This document shows positions 41,296 to 49,668 of a DNA stretch of 64,000 nucleotides, piece after piece. The translations under genes were made by a program, and so were the position numbers. Below the pieces are notes generated by a model. That model was not told the DNA's origin, did no database searches, and worked only from the letters and a program-made list of their open reading frames with translations. The DNA comes from Actinocorallia herbida (lineage in GTDB: Bacteria; Actinomycetota; Actinomycetes; Streptosporangiales; Streptosporangiaceae): the NCBI RefSeq assembly GCF_003751225.1, contig NZ_RJKE01000001.1, positions 124,001 to 188,000 of the forward strand, in the 5' to 3' direction. The stretch's first letter is position 1, and each line of letters begins with the position of its first letter.

Positions 41296-42171
41296 ATGAC
41301 CGCGATTTTCACCGATTCGGGCATCGGTGATGAGGAGCGCAGAAGGCTGCTCTACAGCGGGGAGTTGTTCACGTACGGGCCGACTCCGGCGTCGGCCGAG
41401 CTTGCCGCATTCGCCAGGGAATTGGTGGCCGAGGCGTTCGGCGGGCGCGATCCCGAGCACGCGCAGTTCGTGATGGAGGTGGAGGACTTCGCGGGCCTGC
41501 TGGCGGAGCTCAAGCCCAGGTTCATCCACCACCCGACATGCAAGGAGCTGCTGCCGAAGATCATTTCAGAGCTGGGCGCAGATCCGGCGAAGACCTATTT
41601 CGATGTGCCGCGGCTGCGCACGTCCACATCCGGCCAGTACCTCACCTCGGGTATTTCCTATGCCTTCCATCCGCACCGCGACTGCTGGTATTCGGCGCCC
41701 TTCTCCCAGCTCAACTGGTGGATTCCGGTGTTCCCCGTGGCCACCGACAATGTGATGGCCTTTCATCCCGGCTACTTCGACCGGCCGGTGCGCAACGGAA
41801 GCGCCCGCTACGACTACGCGGAGTGGAACAGGACGAGCCGCAAGAGCGCGGCCCGGCATGTGCGCTCCGACACCCGCGAGCAGCCCAGGCCCGAGGAGCC
41901 GGTCGACCTCGACCCGCAGATCCGGATCGTGCCCGACCCGGGCGGCGTCCTGCTGTTCTCCGGCGCCCAGCTCCACTCGACCGTGCCCAACACCTCCGGC
42001 CGGACCCGGTTCAGCATCGACTTCCGCACCGTCCACATCGACGACGTCCGCGCGCACCGCGGCGCCCCCAACGTCGACGCCGCCTGCACCGGTACCACCC
42101 TGCGGGACTTCGTCCGGGCCGGCGACCTTGCGCCGATGCCCGAGGACCTCGCCGCCGAGTACGAGAAGTGA
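41296..42171 (+). CDS. Phytanoyl-CoA dioxygenase-like Fe(II)/2-oxoglutarate enzyme
   Basis: 291 residues from ATG 41296, ribosome site GGGGAGG. A likely double-stranded beta-helix dioxygenase: HPHRDCWYSAPFSQLNWWIP provides the HxD iron ligands (His and Asp near 138-140) and LHSTVPNTSGRTRFSIDFRT provides the distal His and the Arg that would bind 2-oxoglutarate. FHPGYFDRPV and an Arg/Ser-rich insert lie between. The substrate is not known. In this position it could hydroxylate or oxidise a sugar or its substituent. It is preceded by the duplicated promoter element, so it may be co-regulated with the methyltransferase at 38.36 kb. Confidence 0.75.
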   Translation: MTAIFTDSGIGDEERRRLLYSGELFTYGPTPASAELAAFARELVAEAFGGRDPEHAQFVMEVEDFAGLLAELKPRFIHHPTCKELLPKIISELGADPAKTYFDVPRLRTSTSGQYLTSGISYAFHPHRDCWYSAPFSQLNWWIPVFPVATDNVMAFHPGYFDRPVRNGSARYDYAEWNRTSRKSAARHVRSDTREQPRPEEPVDLDPQIRIVPDPGGVLLFSGAQLHSTVPNTSGRTRFSIDFRTVHIDDVRAHRGAPNVDAACTGTTLRDFVRAGDLAPMPEDLAAEYEK

Positions 42172-42315
42172 GCACGCACCGGAGATGAGCGCGATGAACC
42201 GTGGGCCGCGCTGTTCGGCCTGCCCGGAGAAGGCGCCCGCCCCGGGCACGTGCAGGACGGAGCCCACTGCGATGAGTCGCGGGGTGGCGGGCGTGGGTCG
42301 GCGGGGGGTGCGGGG

Positions 42316-42948
42316 GTGATTCGGCTCAGTGCCTCCGAGGTGCTGTTGTTGGCGGCGCATTGTGATGATGTGCCCATCGGGGCGGGGGGACTGCTGCTCG
42401 AGCTGTGCCGTGCGCGGCCGGGGGTGCGGGTGACCGCGTTGGTGCTGTCCGGTGGGGGGACCGCGCGGGAAGAGGAGGAGCGCAAGGCGCTCGCCGCGTT
42501 CTGCCCGGGAGCCGACCTCGACGTGACGGTGCTCGACCTGCCCGACGGGCGGCTGCCCGCCCACTGGGAGCGGGCCAAGGAGGCGCTGGAGGAGGTCCGC
42601 CGCCGCACCGCGCCCGATCTGGTGCTCGGCCCGTCGCCGCACGACGCCCACCAGGACCACCGGGGTCTGGCCGCCCTGATGCCCACCGCCTTCCGCAGCC
42701 ATCAGAGCCTCGGCTACGAGATCGTCAAGTGGGAGTCCGACCTCGCCCAGCCCGGGTTCTTCGTGCCGCTCGCGGCCGAGACCGTCGCGGAGAAGGTCGA
42801 GCTGCTCCACGCCTGCTACCCGTCGCAGCACGGCAGGACCTGGTTCGACGAGGAGACCTTCCGCGGGCTGGCCCGGATCCGCGGCGTCCAGTGCAACTCC
42901 CGCTACGCCGAGGCGTTCCACGCCGCCAAGGCGACGCTCACCCTCTGA
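42316..42948 (+). CDS. PIG-L family N-acetylsugar deacetylase
   Basis: 210 residues from GTG 42316; the start is uncertain because no clear ribosome site exists. The LmbE/PIG-L fold is shown by [20 protein letters not shown] (normally PHPDD; here Cys replaces Pro, the metal-binding His and Asp remain), [10 protein letters not shown], and the second metal motif [22 protein letters not shown] enzymes remove N-acetyl groups from GlcNAc-type sugars, using zinc. The context suggests deacetylation of an NDP- or lipid-linked amino sugar, which might then be re-acylated. It is 144 bp after the dioxygenase and 29 bp before the epimerase. Confidence 0.85.
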   Translation: MIRLSASEVLLLAAHCDDVPIGAGGLLLELCRARPGVRVTALVLSGGGTAREEEERKALAAFCPGADLDVTVLDLPDGRLPAHWERAKEALEEVRRRTAPDLVLGPSPHDAHQDHRGLAALMPTAFRSHQSLGYEIVKWESDLAQPGFFVPLAAETVAEKVELLHACYPSQHGRTWFDEETFRGLARIRGVQCNSRYAEAFHAAKATLTL

Positions 42949-42977
42949 ACGAGACCCCCTTACCGAAGGAGCCCTTC

Positions 42978-43994
42978 TTGCGCGTGCTGCTCACCGGACA
43001 CCAGGGCTATCTCGGCACGGTGATGGCCCCCGTCCTCGCCGCCGCGGGCCACGAGGTCGTCGGCCTCGACTCCGGGCTGTACGCCGACTGCGTGCTCGGC
43101 CCGCCGGTCGCCGACCCCCGGGGCTTCGCCGTCGACGTGCGCGACGCCGGGCCCGAGCATCTCGCCGGGATCGACGCGGTCATCCACCTGGCCGCCCTGT
43201 CGAACGACCCGCTCGGCTCGCTCAAGCCCGACCTCACCTACGACATCAACCACCACGCGGCGAGCCGACTGGCGCGGCTGGCCCGCGACGCGGGGGTGCG
43301 GCGGTTCCTGTACGCCTCGACGTGCTCGGTGTACGGCGCGAGCGGCGACGGCCTCGTCGACGAGGACGCCCCGCTGCGGCCCGTCACCCCGTACGCCGAG
43401 TCGAAGGTCAGGGTAGAGGAGGACATCTTCGCCCTCGCTGACGGGGAGTTCAGCCCGGTCGCGCTCCGCAACGCCACCGCGTTCGGGTTCTCGCCCCGGC
43501 TGCGGGCCGACATCGTCGTCAACAACCTCGTCGGCCACGCCCTGCTCACCGGGGTCGTCAAGGTCATGTCGGACGGCACCCCGTGGCGGCCGCTCGTGCA
43601 CGCCGCCGACATCGCCAAGGCGTTCCTCGCCACGCTGGAGGCGCCGCGCGCGAACATCCACGCCCGTGCGTTCAACGTCGGCACCGAGCGCAACAACCTG
43701 CGCGTCGCGGAGATCGCCGAGCACGTCGCCGAGGCGGTGCCCGGCTCGGCGCTCCGCGTCACCGGGGAGACCGGCGGAGACCCCCGCTCCTACCGCGTCG
43801 ACTTCTCCCGGATCCGCGCCGCGCTGCCCGGCTTCGACTGCGACTGGACGGTCCCCGCGGGCGCCGCCGAGCTCGCCGCCGCCTACCACGCGCACCGCCT
43901 CACCCAGCGGGCCTTCGACCGGAGCTTCACCCGCCTGGCCCGCCTCGCCGACCGGCGCGCCGCCGGCACCCTCGAGGAGGACTTCCGCCCGTGA
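42978..43994 (+). CDS. NAD-dependent nucleoside-diphosphate-sugar epimerase/dehydratase
   Basis: 338 residues from TTG 42978, chosen because GAAGGAG stands 7 bp upstream. Extended [23 protein letters not shown] (NAD site), [40 protein letters not shown], the catalytic [13 protein letters not shown] (YxxxK), and [20 protein letters not shown]. Similar proteins in glycan clusters act as epimerases, reductases or dehydratases of NDP-sugars; the reaction is not determined. Its stop overlaps the start of the DUF4910 gene by 4 bp, which places it in the same translation unit. Confidence 0.88.
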   Translation: MRVLLTGHQGYLGTVMAPVLAAAGHEVVGLDSGLYADCVLGPPVADPRGFAVDVRDAGPEHLAGIDAVIHLAALSNDPLGSLKPDLTYDINHHAASRLARLARDAGVRRFLYASTCSVYGASGDGLVDEDAPLRPVTPYAESKVRVEEDIFALADGEFSPVALRNATAFGFSPRLRADIVVNNLVGHALLTGVVKVMSDGTPWRPLVHAADIAKAFLATLEAPRANIHARAFNVGTERNNLRVAEIAEHVAEAVPGSALRVTGETGGDPRSYRVDFSRIRAALPGFDCDWTVPAGAAELAAAYHAHRLTQRAFDRSFTRLARLADRRAAGTLEEDFRP

Positions 43995-45238
43995 CCCCCG
44001 AGGGCATGCACGATCTCGTGCGCCGCCTCTACCCGCTCTGCCGGAGCATCACCGGCGACGGGGTCCGCGCCACCCTCGACGTCATCGCCGAGCAGGTGGC
44101 GCTGGACCGGCACGAGGTGCCCACCGGCACGCCGGTCCTGGACTGGACGGTGCCGCGCGAGTGGAACATCCGTGCGGCCTGGATCAGGGACCCGTCCGGC
44201 CGGAAGGTCGTCGACTTCGCCGACCTCAACCTCCACGTCGTGGGCTACAGCGTCCCGGTGCACCGGAGGATGCCGCTCGCGGAGCTCCGCGCGCACCTGC
44301 ACACGCTGCCCGACCAGCCGGACCTCGTGCCGTACCGGACGTCCTACTACACGGAGACCTGGGGCTTCTGCCTGGCCCAGCGGGTGCTGGACGGGCTGCC
44401 CGAGGGCGAGTACGAGGTGCTGATCGACTCGACGCTCGCCGACGGCCACCTCACCTACGCCGAGCACGTCGTCCCCGGCCGGACCGAGGAGGAGGTGCTG
44501 ATCTCCTGCCATGTCTGCCACCCGTCGCTGGCCAACGACAACCTCGCCGGGATCGCGGTCGCGGTCGCGTTCGCGCAGCGTCTCGAGAACCCGCGGTTCA
44601 CCTACCGGTTCGTGTTCGCGCCCGGCACCATCGGCGCGATCACCTGGCTGGCCCGCAACGACCCGGGCCGGATCCGGCACGGCCTCACCCTCGCCTGCGC
44701 GGGCGACCCCGGCGTTCTGCACTACAAGCGCAGCCGCCGCGGAGATACCGCGATCGACCGGGCGTTCGCGCTGCTCACCGACGCCGAGGTGCTGGACTTC
44801 ACGCCGTACGGGTACGACGAGCGCCAGTACTGCTCGCCGGGTTTCAACCTGCCGGTCGGCAGTCTCACCCGCACTCCCTACGCGGGCTATCCCGAGTACC
44901 ACACCTCCGGCGACGACCCGGATTTCGTCTCGGCCGAGGCGATGTCCGGCACGCTCGCCGCGCTGACCCGGGTGATGTCGGCCCTGGAGGCCGACCGCAG
45001 GTACGTCAACCTCAGCCCGTTCGGGGAGCCGCAGCTCGGCCGCCGCGGCCTGTACGGGTCGCTGGGCGGGCGCAGCGACGCCGAACGGGCGCAGATGGCC
45101 ATGCTCTGGGTGCTGAACCTCGCCGACGGTGACCACGATCTGCTCGCCATCGCCGAACGGTCCGGGCTGCCGTTCGAGACGGTGGCGGACGCCGCCGGCC
45201 GGCTCGAGGCGGCCGGCCTGCTCAAGGGGGACCGATGA
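43991..45238 (+). CDS. DUF4910/DUF2172 aminopeptidase-like protein with winged-helix C-terminus
   Basis: 415 residues from GTG 43991 (GTGA overlap). An M28-peptidase-like fold: [20 protein letters not shown] at the N-terminus, [20 protein letters not shown], the metal site [20 protein letters not shown] (His 174, His 177, Asp 183), [14 protein letters not shown] and [17 protein letters not shown]. The last ~60 residues look like a winged helix. These proteins recur in bacterial surface-polysaccharide clusters and are annotated as aminopeptidase-like, but no reaction is established that I know of. An amide-bond hydrolase acting on a peptide or amino-acid sugar substituent is possible. It overlaps the next gene by 4 bp. 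Confidence 0.8.
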   Translation: MTPEGMHDLVRRLYPLCRSITGDGVRATLDVIAEQVALDRHEVPTGTPVLDWTVPREWNIRAAWIRDPSGRKVVDFADLNLHVVGYSVPVHRRMPLAELRAHLHTLPDQPDLVPYRTSYYTETWGFCLAQRVLDGLPEGEYEVLIDSTLADGHLTYAEHVVPGRTEEEVLISCHVCHPSLANDNLAGIAVAVAFAQRLENPRFTYRFVFAPGTIGAITWLARNDPGRIRHGLTLACAGDPGVLHYKRSRRGDTAIDRAFALLTDAEVLDFTPYGYDERQYCSPGFNLPVGSLTRTPYAGYPEYHTSGDDPDFVSAEAMSGTLAALTRVMSALEADRRYVNLSPFGEPQLGRRGLYGSLGGRSDAERAQMAMLWVLNLADGDHDLLAIAERSGLPFETVADAAGRLEAAGLLKGDR

Positions 45239-46206
45239 CGGACGCGACGTTCCGGGCCGGCGACCGGGTGGAGGTCCGCCCCGTCGCCGAGATCATGGCC
45301 ACGCTCGACGCGGCCGGTGAACTCGACAGCATGCCGTTCATGCCGGAGATGCTGCGGTTCTGCGGGCGGCGGATGACCGTGCAGAAGGTCGCGCACAAGA
45401 TCTGCGACGTGATCGAGCAGACCGGGCTGCGCCGTCTCGACGACGCCTACATCCTCACCGGCGCCCGGTGTGACGGCTCGGCGCACGGCGGCTGCGAGAC
45501 GGCCTGCACCCTGTTCTGGCGGTCGGCGTGGCTCCGCCCCGTCGATCCCGCCGCCGCGGACCCCGTGCCGCCGGAGCCGGTGACGCTGCCGATCGTCGGG
45601 ATCGGCGCCACGGTCCGGGAGACGCCCGACGGGACCCGCTACCGCTGCCAGGCCACCGAGATCCTCCGTGCGGCCCCAGGGCACGTCAAGCTGAAGGATC
45701 TCGACCAATACGTCCGCGATGTCCGGACCGGTAACGCGGGGGCGTTCGCGGTGCTCCGCGCCCTGTTCTTCGGGCTGTTCAACCGCTGGCAGAAGCTCAG
45801 CCGCAGGCTGCCGCGCGCCCTGCGGATCCGCGGCGGCCTGGAGTGGGGCTGGGTCGACGGCAGGGCGGGCCGCACCACCCCCGTCGCGACCCTCGATCTC
45901 AAGCCCGGCGAGCTGGTCCGGGTCAAGACCATCGAGGAGATCAACGCGACGCTCAACGCGGGCAAGCTCAACCGCGGCATGGGTTTCGACGAGGAGATGT
46001 CCCGCTTCTGCGGCAGGACCGCCCGCGTTCGGTCCCGGGTCGCCCGCTGCCTCGACGAGCGCACCGGCCAGATGATGGAGATGAAGACGCCCGCGGTGAT
46101 CCTCGAGGGCCTGTTCTGCGAGGGCGCGTACGGCGCCAACTGCCCCCGCGCCTATGTCCCGTTCTGGCGGGAGATCTGGCTCGACCGGGTCGATGACCCG
46201 AGCTGA
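45235..46206 (+). CDS. Uncharacterised protein with two four-cysteine repeats
   Basis: 323 residues from ATG 45235 (ATGA overlap with DUF4910). It contains two copies of a ~93-residue unit, residues 9-101 and 225-317. Both begin with a GDRVEVRPVAEIMATLD / GELVRVKTIEEINATLN strand and end in LFWRSAWLRPV / PFWREIWLDRV. Four Cys are kept at the same offset (43, 57, 79, 87 and 259, 272, 295, 303), including the FCG motif, so each unit may bind one metal ion. The middle (about 105-220) contains a third strand-rich segment and a basic, partly hydrophobic stretch (AVLRALFFGLFNRWQKLSRR). No function is known to me; location says sugar or glycan modification. Confidence 0.7.
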   Translation: MTDATFRAGDRVEVRPVAEIMATLDAAGELDSMPFMPEMLRFCGRRMTVQKVAHKICDVIEQTGLRRLDDAYILTGARCDGSAHGGCETACTLFWRSAWLRPVDPAAADPVPPEPVTLPIVGIGATVRETPDGTRYRCQATEILRAAPGHVKLKDLDQYVRDVRTGNAGAFAVLRALFFGLFNRWQKLSRRLPRALRIRGGLEWGWVDGRAGRTTPVATLDLKPGELVRVKTIEEINATLNAGKLNRGMGFDEEMSRFCGRTARVRSRVARCLDERTGQMMEMKTPAVILEGLFCEGAYGANCPRAYVPFWREIWLDRVDDPS

Positions 46207-47650
46207 GGGGGAGGCGCGCACCGCCGAGGGGGAAGAGCGCACCGCCGAGGTGGGCCGGGGCGCGGCCCGCGGCCTGCGGTGGAGCCTGCTGGGCAACCTG
46301 GTGAACCGGGCGGGCACCTTCGTGGTCGGCCTGGTCCTCGCCCGGATCCTGCTGCCCCAGGACTACGGCGAGTTCGCCATCGCGTTCGCGGCGAGCCAGT
46401 TCCTCATGCACGTCAACGACGCGGGGATCATCGCCGCGATCGTTCAGTGGCGGGGACGGCTGGCGGACCTGGCCCCGACCGCCACCGTGCTGGCCTTCCT
46501 CAGCAGCACCGGGATCTACCTGCTGTTCTTCGCCGCGGCCCCCTGGTACGCGGCGACCTCGGGCGACGCGGGCGCCACCGGCGTGGTCCGCATCCTCACC
46601 GCGACGATCCTGGTCGACGGGATCACCGCGGTCCGGGCCGCCCGGCTGCTGCGCGAGTTCCGGCAGGACCGGCTGATCGTCGCCAACCTCGCCGGGTTCG
46701 TCGTCACCGCGGCCCTCACCATCGGGCTCGCGCTGGCCGGGGCGGGCGCCTACAGCTTCGCCTGGGGGCAGTTGTCGGGCGCGATCGTCACCGGCGCGTG
46801 CGTCCTGTGGTTCGGGCGGATGCCGTTCTCGGTGCGGCTCGACAGGTCGGCCGTCCGCCACCTCGTGGTGTTCGGGCTGCCGCTGGCGCTCAGCCTCGGC
46901 CTGGAGGGCCTCATCCTCAACGTCGACAAGATGGTCATCGGGTCCCGGCTGGGCGCGGTGGTCCTCGGCTTCTACCTGATCGCCTTCAACGTGTCGTCGT
47001 GGGTGCCCGGACTGATCGGCACCGCGATCCGGTGGGTGGCGCTGCCCAGCTTCTCCCGGCTCGCTGAGGAGGGCGAGGCGGCCGTCGCCGCAGGAGTGCG
47101 CACCGCGGTGGTGACCGTGACCGCGTTCGCGCTGCCCGTCATGCTGGTGCTGGGGTTGCTCGCGCCGCAGGCCGTGACCGTGCTCTACGGGGAGCGCTGG
47201 GAGCCCGCCGGGCAGGCGCTGCGCTTCCTCGCCGCGGTGATGCTGGTGCGGCTGCTGCTGCCGCTGGCGTTCGACATCCTCACCGCGCTCGGCGCCACCC
47301 GCTGGACCGTCGTGCTGAACGCCGGCTGGTGCCTCGCCCTCGTGCCCGCGCTGCTCGTGGGCGCGGGCCACGGCCTCGGTGCGGCCGCGGCGGCCCAGGC
47401 CGTCGTCGGCCTCGGCGTGACACTGCCGCTGGCGGCGTGGGCGCTGTCCCGCGTCGGCGTGCGGGTGGCGGCACTGGCGCGGCCGCTGGCCAGGCCGCTG
47501 CTCGCGGCGCTCGCCGCGGGCCTGGTGATCGCCGGGGCGGACCGCCTGCTGGACGCCCCCGCGGTGGTGGAGCTCGGCGTCGCCGGAGGCGCGGGCACCG
47601 CCCTGTACATCGTGCTCGTCCTTCCCCTGCTGAGGGAGCTGAGGAAATGA
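46193..47650 (+). CDS. Wzx-type polysaccharide flippase (MOP superfamily)
   Basis: 485 residues from ATG 46193, overlapping the previous gene by 14 bp. Twelve to fourteen hydrophobic segments start with GLRWSLLGNLVNRAGTFVVG, and LARILLPQDYGEFAIAFAAS is the usual first-loop sequence of MOP flippases; NVDKMVIGSRLGAVVLGFYL is also typical. It should flip undecaprenyl-pyrophosphate-linked repeat units made from the sugars of this locus. The N-terminal 25 residues contain AEGEARTAEGEERTAE, a short acidic repeat. Its stop overlaps the GT2 start by 4 bp. Confidence 0.88.
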   Translation: MTRAEGEARTAEGEERTAEVGRGAARGLRWSLLGNLVNRAGTFVVGLVLARILLPQDYGEFAIAFAASQFLMHVNDAGIIAAIVQWRGRLADLAPTATVLAFLSSTGIYLLFFAAAPWYAATSGDAGATGVVRILTATILVDGITAVRAARLLREFRQDRLIVANLAGFVVTAALTIGLALAGAGAYSFAWGQLSGAIVTGACVLWFGRMPFSVRLDRSAVRHLVVFGLPLALSLGLEGLILNVDKMVIGSRLGAVVLGFYLIAFNVSSWVPGLIGTAIRWVALPSFSRLAEEGEAAVAAGVRTAVVTVTAFALPVMLVLGLLAPQAVTVLYGERWEPAGQALRFLAAVMLVRLLLPLAFDILTALGATRWTVVLNAGWCLALVPALLVGAGHGLGAAAAAQAVVGLGVTLPLAAWALSRVGVRVAALARPLARPLLAALAAGLVIAGADRLLDAPAVVELGVAGGAGTALYIVLVLPLLRELRK

Positions 47651-48507
47651 CGCTCGTCACCGTGGCGCTGCCGACCCGCGACGGGATCGGCAGGATGGAG
47701 TCCGCCGTGGCCTCGGTTCTGGCGCAGGACCACCCTGACCTCGAACTCCTCATCCTCGACAACGCCTCGACGGACGGCACCGAGGAGTACTGCCGGGATC
47801 TCGCGGACGCCGATCCCCGGGTCCGCTACCACCGCCATCCGGAGAATCTGGGGATCCTCGGCAACTTCGGCTCGGCCCCGCCGCTGGCCCGCGGGGAACT
47901 CCTGCGGTGGATCAGCGACGACGACAGGCTGGAGCCGGGCAGCGTCTCCCGGGGCGTCGCGGAGTTCGCGAAGGACGACAGACTGGTGCTGGTGACGACC
48001 GGGATCAGCTACACCACCGACGGTGTCACGGCCACCGCCGAGTACACGGGGGGAAGCCTCGGCGCGGTCGATGCCGTCACCCGGTTCACCGCGTGGCTCA
48101 GGCTGCTGAACGAGAGCCATCTGCTGATCGACCCCCTGTACGGGCTGATCCGGCGCGACGTGCTGCTGCGGCTGCCGCGCCGCAACCTGCTGCGCGAGGA
48201 CGAGGTGTTCGCCGCCCGGCTCGCGCTCGCCGGGCCGTGGGCGCATGTGCCCGAGGTGCTCGGCCACCGGAACTGGCGCTCGGAGAGCACCCGGCAGGTC
48301 GCCCGGCGGCTGGGGGTGCCGGCCTGGCAGGCGTACTGCGCCACCACGCTGGAATGCCTGGAGCTGCTGCGCCGCCTGCCCGAGGCGGAGCTGCCCCCCG
48401 CCGCGGCGCTCCGCGCCCGTGCCGCGGTCGCCGGGCTGTTCCTAGGCAGGCAGCGCGGGGCCTTCGCCCGCCGCCTCCGCAGGCTCGGCCGGACCGTGCG
48501 GCGCTGA
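47647..48507 (+). CDS. GT2 family glycosyltransferase
   Basis: 286 residues from ATG 47647 (4-bp overlap with the flippase, GAGGAA as ribosome site). GT-A fold: VTVALPTRDGIGRMESAVAS, LLILDNASTDGTEEYCRDLA, and ELLRWISDDDRLEPGSVSRG with the DDD metal site near residue 95, then LREDEVFAARLALAGPWAHV. It would add one sugar of the repeat unit. The last 66 bp overlap the 3' end of the convergent acyltransferase gene. The Arg-rich C-terminus (ARRLRRLGRTVRR) suggests association with the membrane. Confidence 0.87.
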   Translation: MTLVTVALPTRDGIGRMESAVASVLAQDHPDLELLILDNASTDGTEEYCRDLADADPRVRYHRHPENLGILGNFGSAPPLARGELLRWISDDDRLEPGSVSRGVAEFAKDDRLVLVTTGISYTTDGVTATAEYTGGSLGAVDAVTRFTAWLRLLNESHLLIDPLYGLIRRDVLLRLPRRNLLREDEVFAARLALAGPWAHVPEVLGHRNWRSESTRQVARRLGVPAWQAYCATTLECLELLRRLPEAELPPAAALRARAAVAGLFLGRQRGAFARRLRRLGRTVRR

Positions 48508-49668
48508 CGTCCCGCGCCCGAGCGCGGCGCGGACCCGGGCCGCCGCGGCGGCCCGCAGCGCGGTCCAGCTGCGGTGGCGGACGAACGGGGCCTCGAACGC
48601 CGCCGCGAACAGCCGGGAGACGGCGAGGCTCACCGGCACGGCCACCAGCAGGAGCACGGCGAACCTGGCGAGCCCCTCGGGGAGGATCGGGTTCACGACC
48701 TGTGCGCCGACGGCCACCACGATCGGCGCGTGCATCAGGTAGAGGCTGTAGGAGTAGGACCCGAGTGACCGCAGCGGACGGGAGTCGAGCAGCCGGACGA
48801 GCGGACCGGGCCGTCCCGCCGCGAGGGCGGCGAGCAGCAGGCCCGCGGCGGGGGCCAGCGCCAGGTCCACCCAGAAGAAGTGCGCCACGGTCCACGGTGT
48901 GCCCCGCGCCGCGATGACCGCGCAGACCGGCAGCACCGCCGCCGCGGCGAGCCACGGCAGCGCCTTCGCGGCCTTTCCGGTGCGCGGTGCCGTGAGGATC
49001 CCGGCCGCGACCGCGCCCGCCGCGAACAGGACGGCGAACTGCGGGCCCAGGTGCATCAGCCGGGCCACCTGGCCGGAGTGGGGGGCGAGCAGCCCGATCG
49101 CGCCGACCACGGCGGTGGCCGAGGCGAGCATCGCGGCGGTGCCCCAGCGGCGCACCAGGAGGAGCAGCAGGGGGAAGACCGCGTACAGCTGGGCCTCGAT
49201 CGCGATCGACCAGAACGCCCCGTTGGGGCTCGGCGCGTCGGCCACGTCCTGGATCAGCAGCCCGTACACGACGACGGACGCGGCGTTCGGCGCGCCCTCG
49301 CCGGGCTGCGGCACGACGAGCCAGGCGACCGCCAGCGCGAACGTCAGCGCCGCCCAGTACGGCGGGAGGATCCGCCAGGCCCGCCGCTGGGCGAACCTGC
49401 CGATCCCGCCGAGCCGCCAACCGCGGCGGGCGGGCGAGGCGGCCAGCGAGAACCCGGAGAGCGCGATGAACAGCACCACCGCGAAATGCCCGTACCGCAG
49501 CACGGCGAGCCCGGCGGGCCCGCTCGTCTGAGGAAAGCCCGCGTACGCGGTGAGGAGGCAGTGGTGCAGGACCACGAACAGGGCGGCGACGCCGCGCAGC
49601 CCGTCGAGCCCGGCGATCCTTCCGGACGCCGCGGGGCCGGGCGCGGATCCGGTCACCGGCCCGGTCAC
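48442..49668 (-). CDS. Acyltransferase 3 family membrane protein
   Basis: 408 residues from GTG 49668 (GTGA overlap with the gene upstream). About ten membrane helices. GRIAGLDGLRGVAALFVVLH with the catalytic-type His in VVLHH, LFIALSGFSLAASPARRGWR, RRAWRILPPYWAALTFAL and NGAFWSIAIEAQLYAVFPLL are the standard acyltransferase 3 blocks. These proteins O-acetylate or otherwise acylate extracellular polysaccharides. It is the last gene of a minus-strand operon with the Wzy-like and two Wzz-like genes. The tail overlaps the GT2 gene on the other strand by 66 bp. Confidence 0.9.
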   Translation of the reverse strand: MTGPVTGSAPGPAASGRIAGLDGLRGVAALFVVLHHCLLTAYAGFPQTSGPAGLAVLRYGHFAVVLFIALSGFSLAASPARRGWRLGGIGRFAQRRAWRILPPYWAALTFALAVAWLVVPQPGEGAPNAASVVVYGLLIQDVADAPSPNGAFWSIAIEAQLYAVFPLLLLLVRRWGTAAMLASATAVVGAIGLLAPHSGQVARLMHLGPQFAVLFAAGAVAAGILTAPRTGKAAKALPWLAAAAVLPVCAVIAARGTPWTVAHFFWVDLALAPAAGLLLAALAAGRPGPLVRLLDSRPLRSLGSYSYSLYLMHAPIVVAVGAQVVNPILPEGLARFAVLLLVAVPVSLAVSRLFAAAFEAPFVRHRSWTALRAAAAARVRAALGRGTSAPHGPAEPAEAAGEGPALPA

